A DNA stretch of 64,000 nt from assembly GCA_036346255.1 (NCBI GenBank), contig CM070628.1, positions 21,281,840 through 21,345,839 on the forward strand, given 5' to 3'. The translations under genes and the position numbers were made by a program. Of the stretch, positions 1 to 11,310 are shown piece by piece (positions within the stretch are counted from its first letter, which is position 1; the number at the start of each line of letters is the position of its first letter). The notes under the pieces are model-generated. The model worked only from the letters and a program-made list of their open reading frames with translations. It ran no database searches and had not been told where the DNA came from. Origin of the DNA: Ampelocalamus luodianensis (taxonomy: Eukaryota > Streptophyta > Magnoliopsida > Poales > Poaceae).

Positions 1-120
1 AAGATTGAAACATAGATACATCTTTCCCATATTGGTCAAGCCATCGTCACGCGTTTGTCGCCGTGGTCTCGCGATACCGAGATGGGGTTCGTGCATGGCG
101 CGAGTGTTCAGCTAGCGATA
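1..120 (+). mobile_element. gypsy LTR remnant (copy 1)
   Basis: This stretch matches the second half of the complete-looking LTR near 5320-5560, with several blocks missing. Shared landmarks are the opening AAGATTGAAACATAG, the TGGTCTCGCGA block and the GCGAGTGTTCAGCTAGCGA block. It is the right end of an LTR whose left part lies outside the window. The primer-binding site that follows the LTR in copy 2 is deleted here. Confidence 0.6.
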
Positions 121-827
121 AGTGAAGCTACAAATAATACAAGTGCCTATCGCCCAATAAACCGAAAATTGCAATGCATGTTGGTCCATTAGAGTTTTGT
201 TTTAGTGCCTGATCCGTGTGTTTTCCTTTTGCGTTGCTTAATCGTTGTTAAAAAAGCTGCTGAGCAATTAGAGCTAAACTTCTAAATCATCCGGATCGTC
301 CTACAAGTGCTTTTGTTTCTTAATGAATCTTCTATTTTCATTGATGAGAATTATATCATTTCATCTTGGACTAGCTATTGATACTACCTCATGCAAATAT
401 TTGGGGAGCAAAGTAGTACATTCTCTTTTGCATACGAGTTTGAACATTGTGAAGCCTTTGGAACTGACCCCAAAAGGTCGTTTAGGGCCTCAGGGCAAAC
501 CGAGAAAAATTCAGTTTCTCCAGAGGAGAGCCCTCTACAAGGCGGGTGAAGACGCCAAAGCAATGGAGGATAGTTCCAGCTCACGTGGTTGCAATCAACC
601 TTGTACTTGGTGCAGAGGAGAAAGGCCCACTTCGCTTAAACCTATTGAATTACTCTAGCTTGGAGCCCAATACCTTGAATATCTGATCCTCTGTCCACAA
701 GCTCCATACATTACCGAAATTCATCTTTGCCGCCCTTGATTCGGAATCAAGGAGTTGCGAGCGAGTAAAGAGAGCTTTTGTTTTACTAACCCGATATAAC
801 CTCGTTTCTTGTTTGTGAGTTGTTGCC
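121..827 (+). other. gypsy leader between LTR and gag (copy 1)
   Basis: Non-coding leader of the first gypsy copy. It aligns in order with 5690-7116 of copy 2 but is about half as long because many blocks are absent. Shared blocks include the CCAATAAACCGAAAATTGCA segment, a segment around 465-520 and the last 90 bases before gag. Short open frames here have no recognisable domain. I see no independent gene. Confidence 0.6.
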
Positions 828-2270
828 ATGTCAGTCACGAGAGGATCCACCTAATCCGAGGCGCGGTTCGCATGGGACGAGTACACTTGGTTGCGCGAGA
901 TGCTACAAAAGCAACTTCATGATGGTGACAATGGCGCGGCGCTGATGAACTCGGGAAGTTCGATCGGACCGAACACCCTCGGGAGGAGGTCACACAATTG
1001 CGCACGACCATCAACAATAACTTCACGGAGCTCGCGCCATGTTCGCACAACACACCCACGTGGGTGCGCCACCGATGACACGAGTGTGCACGGCCCTCCG
1101 CTGTTTGGCACAATGAGACCGAGGAGGAGCGTGTTATTCGTGGTGGATGAGGAGCGACGACGGCGGCAAAGCGCGTCGCATGGCGATGCCGCCAAATGTC
1201 GGGATGGGCAGCCGCGCACGCCCGCCCTTCGCAGGGCGTGGCCGAGGCAACGCGGCGTGGTGGAGGCCCACCACGTGGTGTCCACAGAGGAGGTGTGCAT
1301 CGTGCACCTCGTAGTGGGTTGATGAGGTCGAACAATGGGATGATGATTTCCCCATCCACGCTACGATGGACCGACAGCGCCACCATCGCAACAACGTGAC
1401 GACGCCGAGCGATTTTGTCGCTAAGCCCAAGTTTAATCTTCCTATATTTTCGTGTGGTACGGATGTGGAACAATACCTCACATGGGAGCTAAAAGTTGAT
1501 AAGTTATTTCGGATGAACAACTATTCCAATGAGAAGAAGCTGCTTATGCGTCAATGGATTAGATGATTATGCCACACATTGGTGGGACAAGTTCATCTGT
1601 AGCGCATGGAGCGCCATGAGTTGCCGATTATCACCGGGAGCAGATGAAGAGACACTTGCGCACGCGCTTGTACCTCACCACTACAAGCGCTCACTATTTG
1701 AGAAGTTGACGAGGCGCATGGACAAGGTATGAAATCAATTGATGAATATCATAAGGAGATGGAAACTATCATGATACATGCGATGTCCGCGAGAATGAAG
1801 AACAGACCATGGCGAGATTTTAGCGGCATGAATCATGCCATCAGCGCATTGTCAATCACCATCCCTATAATGATATGATTGAGTTGCTGCACCAAACGCA
1901 CGCGGCGAGGCGACAAGTGATTGAAGATGCTTCGCTGCCCGCTCACGTCCTTCACCGATCCGGGACAGCCATAAACAATAGCTCCGCCAAACAAGAGCAC
2001 CGTCGGCCAGAATTCGCGATGCGCGATTACGCAAGTAAGAAGGAGAGTACACCATCACCGGTGCGCCGACTGCGGCGCCATCGCTAGTGCGACCTGCGTC
2101 TATGGGGTCGACAAGCCGCTCACGTGACATTATTTGCCACAAGTGCAAGGGTGTTGGCCATTTTCATAGGACCGCCAATGTTAGAACTATGCTTATCACG
2201 GAGGATGGCGGTTATGTTTCACCGGTGATGATGAGTCGCACGTTACACACCGCGCTTGCACACCGATGAC
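828..2270 (+). pseudogene. Ty3/gypsy gag, decayed (copy 1)
   Basis: Gag would package element RNA into virus-like particles. The ATG at 828 opens a frame that is stopped at once. The gag signature Tyr-Leu-x-Trp-Glu-x-Lys-Val-Asp-Lys-Leu-Phe appears around 1472-1510. A zinc-knuckle-like CHKCKGVGH stretch lies near 2130-2160, but the usual fourth Cys is not in frame. Stops and frameshifts occur every few dozen codons, so no product is expected. The same gag is present at 7117-8222, which confirms the assignment. Confidence 0.75.
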
Positions 2271-2389
2271 ATAGAACAATGTGAGTGCGATCCCGAGTTT
2301 CCTAACACCGAAAAAGATTCCATTGTTTGCACGCCCAAGGTGCTTAGTGTGATGCCATCGCCGTCACTAGAACAGCGGTGCAATTTGTT

Positions 2390-2770
2390 TCAGACCTGGG
2401 CAAAACTTGATAAGGGTAAGGTGTGCAAAGTGATTATTGATGGTGGGAGTTGTCATAACTTAGCCAAAGAAGGATATGTGTCATAAGTTGAGTTTGAAGT
2501 ACTTGCCGCATCCACGCCCTTATCATGTGCAATGGTTGAGCGACAAAGAGGAAGTGAAGGTGAACTATATGGTGCGTGTGACGCTTCTATTGGGAAGTAC
2601 ACCGACACCGTGGACTGCGATGTAGTGCCTATGACGGTGTGTCACTTGTTCTGGGACGGCCATGGCAATATGACCGCTCTGCTTGCTCACGATGGGCGCA
2701 CAAATCGCTACACATTTCGATGGAACAATATGGATATCATCTTGAAGCCGCTAACCGCAACAGCATTGTG
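2390..2770 (+). pseudogene. gypsy aspartic protease remnant
   Basis: The retroviral-type protease active site appears as Ile-Ile-Asp-Gly-Gly-Ser-Cys-His-Asn-Leu around 2432-2462. A downstream frame around 2600-2770 reads like the protease-to-RT linker common in grass gypsy polyproteins (HDGRTNRYTF). The frame is broken by a stop at 2484 and by at least two frameshifts. This whole block is missing from copy 2. Confidence 0.7.
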
Positions 2771-3139
2771 AATGTCTTCAATGCAGAAAATTGAGATGCA
2801 CGTTGAGACTACCAAAGAGCGAGAGAAGAATTTAGTGATGTTAGCCACCAAATCGGAGATGAGAGAATTCGTGAAGATCCCAATTTGGTGCACTTTGTAT
2901 CTGTTGTACAAAGATGCCTTGCTTTCGACTAACGACTTGTCTTCTCTCCTAGTGGTGTTGCTTGTGTTTTGTAGGACTTCAATGACGTCTTTCGGTAGAG
3001 GTACCACTGGGCTACCACCAATCCGTGAGATAGAACATAAGATCGACTTGATTCCGGAGCGTCATTGCCAGACCAACCACCGCATCGCACCAATCCCGAG
3101 GAAACAAAGGAAATTCGAAACAAGTACAAGAGCTTCTCT

Positions 3140-3700
3140 CCAAAGGGTATGTACGTGAAAGCTTAAACCCTTGTGTTGTTCCCCTTATTTTAGTTCCTAA
3201 GAAAGATGGTTCATGGCGTGTAATGAGATTGTCGAGCGATTAATAATATCACAATTAGATATCGTCATCCTATACCTCGCTTAGATGATATGCTAGACGA
3301 ATTGAGTGGTGTTGTTATTTTCTAAGATAGATTTGCAGCGATGGTTACCATCAAATTAGGATGCATGAAGGGGATGAGTGGAAAACAGCATTTAAAACAA
3401 AATTTGGGTTGTATGAGTGGTTAGTCATGCCTTTTGGTTTAACTAATGCACCTAGTACTTTCATGCGCTTAATGAATCATGTTTTAAGGCATTTGATTGG
3501 TAAATTTGTGGTTGTGTACTTTGACGATTCTTCGATTTATAATGCGACCAATCTGAACACATAGACCATCTTAGACAAGTTCTGCAAGTTTTGCGTGAGG
3601 CTAGGTTATTTGGGAACTTAGAGAAGTGCACTTTTTGCAAAGATCGTGTCATCTTTTTGGGCTATGTTGTTTCGCACGTGAGGAGTTGAAGTAGATGAGT
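3140..3700 (+). pseudogene. gypsy reverse transcriptase remnant
   Basis: Family motifs run in order: VPKKDGSWR near 3195-3220, a YHQIRM block at 3345-3365, KTAFKTKFGLYEWLVMPFGL at 3383-3442, then VVYFDD at about 3512-3529 as the YxDD catalytic box. The segment ends with an EKCTFCKDRVIFLGYVVS-like block at about 3620-3672. Frameshifts and stops separate these pieces. It sits between the protease remnant and RNase H, the expected gypsy order. It has no counterpart in copy 2, where it was deleted. Confidence 0.85.
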
Positions 3701-3959
3701 CTAAAATTGAAGCGATTAAAATTGGCCAACCTCAGTGAGCGTAAGTCGATTAGAAGCTTTCATGGTCTCGCGGTTTTTATCTGCGCTTTGTGAAGGATTT
3801 TAGCACCGTCGCTGCCTTTGAATGAACTTACTAAAAGGGTGTTGAATTTGTGTGGGGGTAGCGCAAGACAATGCTTTTGCTGAACTTAAGAAAGCGCTTG
3901 ACTCAAGCACCGTTGTTTGTTTTACCCGATTTCACTAAAAATTTTGAAATTGAGTGGTG

Positions 3960-4175
3960 ATGCTAGTGGATTGGGTATTGGCAAGTTTTAATGCAAGAGG
4001 GTAGACCGGTAGCTTATTTTAGTGAGAAACCGAATGGTGCTCAATTGAATTATCCGGTCTATGACAAAGAGCTTTATGCGTTAGTGCGTATGTTAGAAAC
4101 TTGGCAACACTATTTATGGCCTAAAGAGTTTATTATTCATTCGATCATGAGGCATTGAAGTATTTAAAAGGCCAA
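3960..4175 (+). pseudogene. gypsy RNase H remnant (copy 1)
   Basis: The frame reads GRPVAYFSEKPNGAQLNYPVYD followed by KELYALV and WQHYLWPKEF, a typical Ty3 RNase H core. Upstream, around 3770-3900, the RT-to-RNase H connection is frameshifted. A near-identical copy is at 8223-8385. Non-functional because both flanks are out of frame. Confidence 0.8.
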
Positions 4176-4194
4176 GCAAATCTGAACCGTAGAC

Positions 4195-4970
4195 ATGCCA
4201 AATGGGTCGAATTCATTGAGTCGTTTCTTACATTGTGAAATACAAGAAGGGAAAGAAAAATGTGGTAGTGATGCTCTTTCTAGGAAAAGTGTGCTTTTAA
4301 CTCTATTAGGAGTGCAAGTTCCCGGTTTAGAGAGTTTGCGTGATTTATATGCTCATGACCATGATTTTTCCGCTCCTTCGCACATTGCAAAGAGGAAAAG
4401 GTGGGATAAATTTCACATCCATGATGGGTTTTGTTTCGAGACTAACAAATTCGTTCGAGAATCCTCCATGCGTTGTTATTACTGCAGAATCACATGCGTG
4501 TGGATTGATGGGACATTTGGACGGAGAAGACGCGGTCTATGCCGAAGCGATCACTTTTATTGGCCTAAGATGAGGCGAGATGTGGAGAGGTATGTGCAGC
4601 GATGCATTACTTGCCACAAAGCGAAATCGAAGTTGAATCCACACGGTTTGTATACCCCTCTACCTATTCCCAATGCACCATGGGAGGATATTAGTATGGA
4701 TTTTGTTTTAGGACTGCCTAGGACTAAGAGGGGGAGCGATTCTGTTTTTGTCGTTGTGGATCGTTTTTCAAAGATGGCACACTTTATTTCGTGCCACAAG
4801 AGCGACGATGTGTCGCATATTGCTAACTTGTTTTTCAGGGAGATTGTGAGGCTAAATGGCGTGTCACGCACTATTGTGTCAGATCGCGACGTGAAGTTCA
4901 TGAGCTACTCGAAGACGCTTTGGGGTAAATCGGGACGAAGTTGTTATTCGGACAACTTGTCATCCCCACT
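4195..4970 (+). pseudogene. gypsy integrase remnant (copy 1)
   Basis: A 278-codon open frame carries the integrase core. The block HFYWPKMRRDVERYV is followed by CITCHKAKSK, the second half of the HHCC zinc-binding region. Then come WEDISMDFVLGLP with the first catalytic Asp and VSDRDVKF with the second. The third acidic residue and the C-terminal domain are absent, because homology to copy 2 stops at about 4970 (CTTGTCATCCCCA). The RNase H that should be fused upstream is out of frame. Confidence 0.85.
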
Positions 4971-4984
4971 CGAAATTCAATTCG

Positions 4985-5625
4985 GATTCGGTTCGGGACA
5001 GCCCAACAGGGCTGTAATAAAAAGGTCATAACTTTTGCATACGGAGTCCGATTGGGGTGTTCTTGGACTTGTTTGAAAGCTTATTCCAAGGCCCACACAA
5101 TGGGTATGGCCCCAACTTCAGAAGACATACGGTCGCGCCGCTATGACCGAAACAATATGACAGATTTAAGTTAGGTTTCCCTTTTTGTGTGTTTTTTGGG
5201 TCTTAGCCGAATTAGAGTTTGATTCGGCGTGTGTAGCCGGCCCTAGGCCGTGCGTGAGTCGTGGAGGGCGCCTTAAGTACCCTTGCCCCTCCTTTGTATC
5301 CATTAGACCAGTTTATGCATAAGATTGAAACATAGCTATTGCTTGTTCTTTCGACACCAGAGTTCATGCGAGGACTTTGAGAGAGAATTAGGCGATCCAT
5401 TGTTTTGTTCTGCATTCCAGGGTCAAGCCATCGTTCCATTGGGAATTGGGGACTTGGCGTTTGTCGTTCGTGGTCTCGCGACGAACAACTACCCGGTGTG
5501 TTTTGGGCGTATTCCGAAGAGTTGAGGGTTCGTGCATTGGCGCGAGTGTTCAGCTAGCGACATCGCCTCTTCGCATCAACTATCCACGGTTCCTCACTGA
5601 GAAGATTGGGCCTCCCCCGTATCAT
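4985..5625 (+). mobile_element. gypsy LTR shared by copies 1 and 2
   Basis: The block lies directly between the integrase of copy 1 and the primer-binding site of copy 2. It contains the AAGGTCATAACTTTTGCATA segment common in grass gypsy LTRs and ends with ATCA just before the primer-binding site. It therefore acts as 3' LTR for copy 1 and 5' LTR for copy 2. The right boundary is good to a few bases. The left boundary is uncertain, since no clear TG end with a matching inverted end was found. Confidence 0.55.
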
Positions 5626-5626
5626 G

Positions 5627-5638
5627 TGGTATCAGATT
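5627..5638 (+). other. gypsy primer-binding site (initiator Met tRNA type)
   Basis: TGGTATCAGA directly after an LTR end is the usual complement to the 3' end of plant initiator methionine tRNA, used to prime minus-strand cDNA synthesis. Its place fixes the right end of the shared LTR. Confidence 0.75.
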
Positions 5639-5639
5639 C

Positions 5640-7116
5640 TAGGTTTACTCGGTGAGAATTTCTTTACACGTAGTTAGATTGTTTTTCTGTCCTATCGTCC
5701 AATAAACCGAAAATTGCAATACCAAAACCTTAGTTTAATCTGTTATTTCTTGTGCGTTTAGTTAAGTTTTCATCCATTAGAGTTTTGTTTTAGTGCTGAT
5801 CCGTGTGTTTTCCTTTGCGTTGCTTAATCGTTGTTAAAAAAGCTGATTGAACTCCTCAATTAGCACCCAAAAGAGTATTTCATCCACTTTAGCCTCATCT
5901 TGTGGTGGTGGCCAACGTCTGCCGCCGTCGACTTAGCCGTCTTGGATTGGAAACCCTTGCTTCCTTTTGGTGTCCGATCGGTCCTACAAGTGTCCCTTCC
6001 GAATTCCATTGGGAAGTAGAGTCCGAGTCCATATCTTGGGAAGTTCCCATCCGAGTCCACTCGAGTTCGGGCCTCTTCTTCATTGGTCAAACCACGTTGG
6101 CATCCTTGTGCATCACTTATATCATTTCATCTTGAGACTAGCTATTGATATTGCACCTAGAAATGCTCATTCACGTTGATTACACATTCTTGATTTGTGA
6201 GGTTGCGCACTAGTGGGGAGCAAAGTAGAGAGAAAAGAAGGAAAAGGAAGCCTCAAATAGAAAGAGCGCGACCTTAAAAAAAGTGTGCGAAAACCTAACT
6301 TTTGCATACGACCTCCGATTGAGGCGTTTCTTGATCCGTTGGAAAGGAAACAGGAAAATAGAGGCAAAAAGAAGAAGTCCGGAAATGCGGGGATTTTAGA
6401 TCGCGTAAGCCATCGGGCTGCAGCGCGGCAACTGACCCCAAAAGGTCGTTTAGGGCCTCAAACGGGCATGAGCGAGAAAAATTCAGTTTCTCCAAATTCG
6501 CTCAAAATTGTGAGCCCCTCTACAAGTGATTCTAAGGTTCCGTGAAGGCGCCATCCTTTTCGAGTTGATCCGCGCCTAATTTGGTTGCTCTGATGCGGGT
6601 CATAGTTCCACTTGTGTTTCAATTTTCTTTGAGCAATCTTGCGCCCTAGTATATTTTGTTTGCAATTGGCTAGCGTCTATCCTTGTACTTGGTGCAAAAG
6701 CGAGCTTGTTTTATCTCTATTTCCGTTTGAGCTCATTCCTTTGTTTGCATTAAGTCTCATTTATCTTTGCGTGTGCGTTCATACACTTCGCTTAAACCTA
6801 TTGGATCAACACATAGGCAAAATACTCTAGCTTGGATCATTACTTAGCTTTACAATACCTTGAATATCAGTTGCATAGGATATACACATACTGTCCAAGC
6901 TCCACCTACACCCGTTTGTGTACTCCCTTGCTCTTGGTTGTGCTCATACATTCACGGGTTAAGGTCGTTATTGTCTGGCCCGTCGATTTGCCGTCCTTGA
7001 TTCGCTTTGGACGAGTAAGCTTGCCTTGCTTTCGGGCGATGAGTTGCGGCGTAGTAAAGAGAGCTTTTGTTTTACTAACCCGATATAACCTCGTTTCTTG
7101 TTTGTGAGTTGTTGCC
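5640..7116 (+). other. gypsy leader (copy 2)
   Basis: A long non-coding leader between primer-binding site and gag, the fuller version of 121-827. Frames of 60-90 codons occur but have no domain and differ between the copies. The segment 6430-6500 matches 465-520 of copy 1. Confidence 0.6.
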
Positions 7117-8222
7117 ATGTCAGTCACGAGAGGATCCACCTAATCCGGGCGCGGTTACGTGGGCGAGTACACACTTTGCGCGAGATGCTACAAAAGCAAC
7201 TTCATGATGGTGACAATGGCGTGCGCGATGAACTCGGGAAGTTGGTGGGCCCGAACACCCTCGGGAGGAGGTCACACAATTGCGCACGACCATCAACAAT
7301 AACTTCACAGAGCTCGCGCCATGTTACGCACAACACAATCTACGTGAAGAGTGCGCCAATGATGACACGAGTGTGCACGCCCTCCATTGTTTGGCACAAT
7401 GAGGCAGGGAGGCGTGTTGACCGTGTGGATGAGGCGGCGGCGGCGACGAGCGCGTCGCATGGCGATGCCGCCAAATGTCGGGATGGCGGCCGCGGCAGCG
7501 AGCCCACGGGCGTGGCGAGAACAACGGCGGCGGTGGAGGCCCACCACGCAGGTGTCCACGAGAGGAGGTGTGCATCGTGCACCTCGTGGCTGAGTTGATG
7601 AGGTCGAACAATGGGATGATGATTTCCCCATCCACGGCTACGATGACCGAGCAGCGCCACCACGCAACAACGTCACGGCGTCCTCGACACGACGCAGCGC
7701 CGAGCGATTTTGTCGCTAAGCCCAAGTTTAATCTTCCTATATTTTGGTGTGAGTACAGATGTGGAACAATACCTCACATAGGAGCTAAAGTTGATAAGTT
7801 ATTTCGGATGAACAACTATTCCAATGAAGAAGAAGCTGCGCTGCGTCCAATGGATTAGATGATTATGCCACACATTGGTGGGACGGTTCATCTGTAGCGC
7901 ATGGGCGCCATGAGTTGCCGATTATCACACGGGAGCAGATGAAGCGGCACTTGCGGGGCACGCTTTGTACCTCCACCACTACAGCGCTCACTATTTGAGA
8001 AGTTGGCGAGTGCGCGACAAGGTATGAAATCAATTGATGAATATCATAAGGAGATGGAAACTATCATGATACATGCGATGTCGCGAGAATGAAGAAGCGA
8101 ACCATGGCGAGATTTCTAGCCGGCATGAATCATCATTGTCAGCGCATTGTCAATCACCATCCCTATAATGATATGATTGAGCTGCACCAACCACGTGGCC
8201 GGCGACAAGTGATTGAAGATGC
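7117..8222 (+). pseudogene. Ty3/gypsy gag, decayed (copy 2)
   Basis: It aligns with 828-1930 of copy 1 from the ATG at 7117 through the KVDKLFRMNNYSNEE gag signature near 7785-7830. It breaks off at 8222, where copy 1 continues into the zinc knuckle. Repeated one- and two-base indels relative to copy 1 destroy the frame. Here gag is joined straight to RNase H. Confidence 0.75.
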
Positions 8223-8395
8223 AGAGGGTAGACCGGTAGCTTATTTTAGTGAGAAACCGAATGGTGCTCAATTGAATTATCCGGTCTATGACAAAGAGCT
8301 TTATGCGTTAGTGCGTGCGTTAGAAACTTGGCAACACTATTTATGGCCTAAAGAGTTTATTATTCATTCGATCATGAGGCATTGAAGTATTTAAA
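8223..8395 (+). pseudogene. gypsy RNase H fragment (copy 2)
   Basis: Same GRPVAYFSEKPNGAQLNYPVYD core as in copy 1, here fused in frame to the end of the gag fragment by an internal deletion of about 2.07 kb. A 98-codon frame (8089-8385) crosses the junction. Confidence 0.8.
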
Positions 8396-8399
8396 AGGC

Positions 8400-9235
8400 C
8401 AAGCAAATCTGAACGTAGACATGCCAAATGGGTCGAATTCATTGAGTCGTTTCCTTACATTGTGAAATACAAGAAGGGAAAGAAAATGTGGTAGTGATGC
8501 TCTTTCTAGGAAAAGTGTGCTTTTAACTCTATTAGGAGTGCAAGTTCTCCGGTTTAGAGAGTTTGTGATTTATATGCTCATGACCATGATTTTTCCGTTC
8601 CTCGCACATTGCAAAAGAGGAAAAGGTGGATAAATTTCACATCCATGATGGGTTTGTTTCGCACTAACAAATTCTCGTTCAGAATCCTCCATGCGTTTGT
8701 TATTACTGCGAGAATCACATGCGGGTGGATTGATGGGACATTTTGGGCGTGAGAAGACGTTGTCTATCTTTGAGCGATCACTTTTATTGGCCTAAGATGA
8801 GGCGAGATGTGGAGAGGTATGTGCATGATGCATTACTTGCCACAAAGCGAAATCGGGTTGAATCCACACGGTTTGTATACCCTCTACCTATTCCCAATGC
8901 ACCATGGGAGGATATTAGTATGGATTTTGTTTTAGGACCGCCTAGGACTAAGAGGGGAGCGATTCTTTTTGTCGTTGTGGATCGTTTTTCAAAGATGGCA
9001 CACTTTATTTCGTGCCACAAGAGCGACGATGTGTCGCATATTGCTAACTTGTTTTTGGGGAGATTGTGAGGCTAAATGGCGTGTCACGCACTATTGTGTC
9101 GATCGCGACGTGAAGTTCATGAGCTACTACAAGCGCTTTGGAGTAAGCGGGGACGAGTTGTTATGACAACTTGTCATCCCCAAACCGATGGTCAAACGGA
9201 GGTGGTGAACCGCACACTTCGAAGTGATGAGGTAT
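8400..9235 (+). pseudogene. gypsy integrase remnant (copy 2)
   Basis: It aligns with 4190-4970 of copy 1 and runs further, through a block reading TTCHPQTDGQTEVVNRTL-like (9168-9220) with the third catalytic Glu region, which copy 1 lacks. Numerous frameshifts. Homology ends at about 9235, where a different gypsy 3' end begins. Confidence 0.8.
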
Positions 9236-9429
9236 AATACATTAGTTGCATCAAGGTGCGGTGGTCTCATAAGTCCAAGAGGAAAATGACTTGGGAATTG
9301 AAGTCTCGCATGTGAGCAATATCGAATTGTTCACAGACATGTGTGTGGTATTGTTTGTAAATTCTAGTGTGATTGTTCTTTGGTGTAGGCGTGGTTAGAA
9401 TTGAGTCGAATTCCATTTAAGAGGTAGAA
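9236..9429 (+). pseudogene. 3' end of another gypsy polyprotein plus polypurine tract
   Basis: One frame reads VRWSHKSKRKMTWELK, which resembles the last residues of a chromodomain-type gypsy polyprotein, where a TWE motif is usual. A purine-rich AAGAGGTAGAA lies just before the LTR start at 9430 and is a plausible plus-strand primer. This fragment therefore belongs with the LTR that follows and not with copy 2. Confidence 0.5.
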
Positions 9430-10621
9430 TGTAATACCCCAAATATTTATTTAAGTGAGAAGAAAGATTGTAGGAGGAGAATTGAATAGAGGAGTGGTTT
9501 TATGAAGTTCGGTGGATTTTTGCGTAATTGAAAAACTTAGGTGTTGGTGAAAGCCCACAACACCTTGACCCATTAGGGCAACCATCCAAGTAGAGGGGGC
9601 AGCCATGCTACTGTAATGTGCACTGTAGCTCCGCCACTGTAGCAGCCCCTCCCCTCGTCGATGAACTCGAATGATAGAAGAATGAATAAGTTTATTCATA
9701 AGTAATGTTGCTGAGAATGCATGATTATGATGAATTAAGATTTGTTCATATGCATCATGCTGATATATGGAGGACTTGGTCACGTGTTGACCACGCATTT
9801 GTTGAGGTCCTCGTCATGAATATGATGGACATTTTTGTTGAGATCCTCGTCGTGTATATGACGGGCTTGAGGTCTTCACACTTGTGGAGTGTGGGCTTGT
9901 GGTCCCCTTTACTTGCGGAGTATTGGGCAATTGGTCCATGCACTTGCGAGCATAGGCATGTGTATGCAGCGACGGTTGCATACTTTGCATTACCGGTAAA
10001 ATACAAAAGATAAAGAGAAAGAGAAAGTGCACTTGAGCATCTTGTATAGCATGAGCATATGACGTGTTTATAATAGAGATTGTAGATGGATGTTGATGAT
10101 TACAGTTGTTTTGTTATTGTTGTCATTTGTTGTACTTGTTGAGTCATTGGACTCACTCTTGCTGTTGTTGTGTTTTTAGGTACCCCTTTACAAGAACGAC
10201 ATGCATGGGAGGGAATAAAACTTAGAGTGGTTGCACAATGGCACAAACTACTCACATTTGGATTGATAGAATGATAATTTAGTAGTTGAGTAATTTGCTT
10301 AAAGAATTCCTTATGATTACTCCCTATACTTGGAATAATTTGTAATAGAGTTGATTAGAGGATTATGGATGTCCTTTTGTTTATGTTTTAGTTGTTTAGC
10401 ATGCTATAGATGATATAGTAATGATTAGCATAGTTTTGGTTGTCTCTTGATTATGCTGGATGTTGGATTATTTAACTATGTTATATTTAAATGTTGGGAT
10501 GTCCGGTTTAGTAACTAAACAAAGGAGGTTCTGTCGGATTTTAGATAATTGTATCAATGTTAAAATGGTTACAGTGTTAGTTTAGTAGTATTCCAGGCCT
10601 TTGTCAGGTAGGGGTGTTACA
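9430..10621 (+). mobile_element. gypsy LTR (chromovirus-like), 1192 bp
   Basis: It begins TGTAATACCCC and ends GGGGTGTTACA, so the ends form the short inverted repeat expected of an LTR, with terminal TG and CA. The upstream fragment and purine tract indicate a 3' LTR and not a solo LTR. The right flank is unrelated Tat-type gypsy sequence on the other strand. No open frame inside has a recognisable domain. Confidence 0.8.
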
Positions 10622-11305
10622 ACTTGCGTAGTAAATAGGTCATTGAACTGTATCTCGTTCTGTGATCAGTATAGCGCTGACCACATTGGGTGTAGCAACC
10701 AAGCATACCAATAATAGTTCTCCTAGGTTGGGTGATACTAATATGGGTAGGCTTGCTAAATAAATTTTAATATCCTCAAAAGCTTTGTTAACGTCATCTG
10801 ACCATTGAAATCTGTCATGCTTTTTAATTACCTTGAAGAAATGTAATCCTCATTCACCTGATCGATAAATAAAGAGGCTTAGCACTGCCATTTGACCATT
10901 CAAACAACTAGGTAGTGACCCTCTAATAAACAAAGAGATAAAATCCTAAAAAATAGATACCCCAAACAAACATGTCATAATGACTTACAGGGATGGAAAA
11001 GACTAACCTTGAACATCCTTCATAGTTGATGGTGGTTGCAGAGATTCAACGACTTGGTTTTTTTTAGGATTAACCTCAATGTATTTAGAATTAACAAGGA
11101 AACAAAGTAATTTTCTAGAAGAAATACCAAAAGTACACTTTTCTGAATTCAACTTAATTCTTTTATTATTCAGATTTACAAAGGTTTCTGCCAAGTCAAA
11201 CAGATGGTTAGAGTTTTTTCTACTCTTTACAACGAGATCATCTACATATGCTTCCAGATTGCGCCCTATCTGGTCGACAAAGGTCTTCTGCGTAAGTCGC
11301 TGGTA
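10622..11305 (-). pseudogene. Tat-type gypsy RT C-terminus and RNase H start
   Basis: Read on the minus strand, it starts TYQRLTQKTFVDQIGRNLEAYVDD, containing the catalytic YVDD. It continues with LNSEKCTFGISSRKLL and INPKK-like blocks, then, after an 85-bp interruption, an ALSLFIYRSGE-like block and FQWSDDVNKAFEDIK at the start of RNase H. This arrangement is typical of non-chromodomain Tat elements of grasses. It is truncated at 10622 by the neighbouring LTR. Its N-terminal half is at 12916-13340, on the far side of a solo LTR. Confidence 0.8.
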
Positions 11306-11310
11306 CGTGT

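Noticed and set aside
835..1473. 212-codon minus-strand frame in the first gypsy copy
   Set aside because: It is antisense to gag, has no domain and is not preserved in the second copy. It is a by-product of GC-rich gag sequence.
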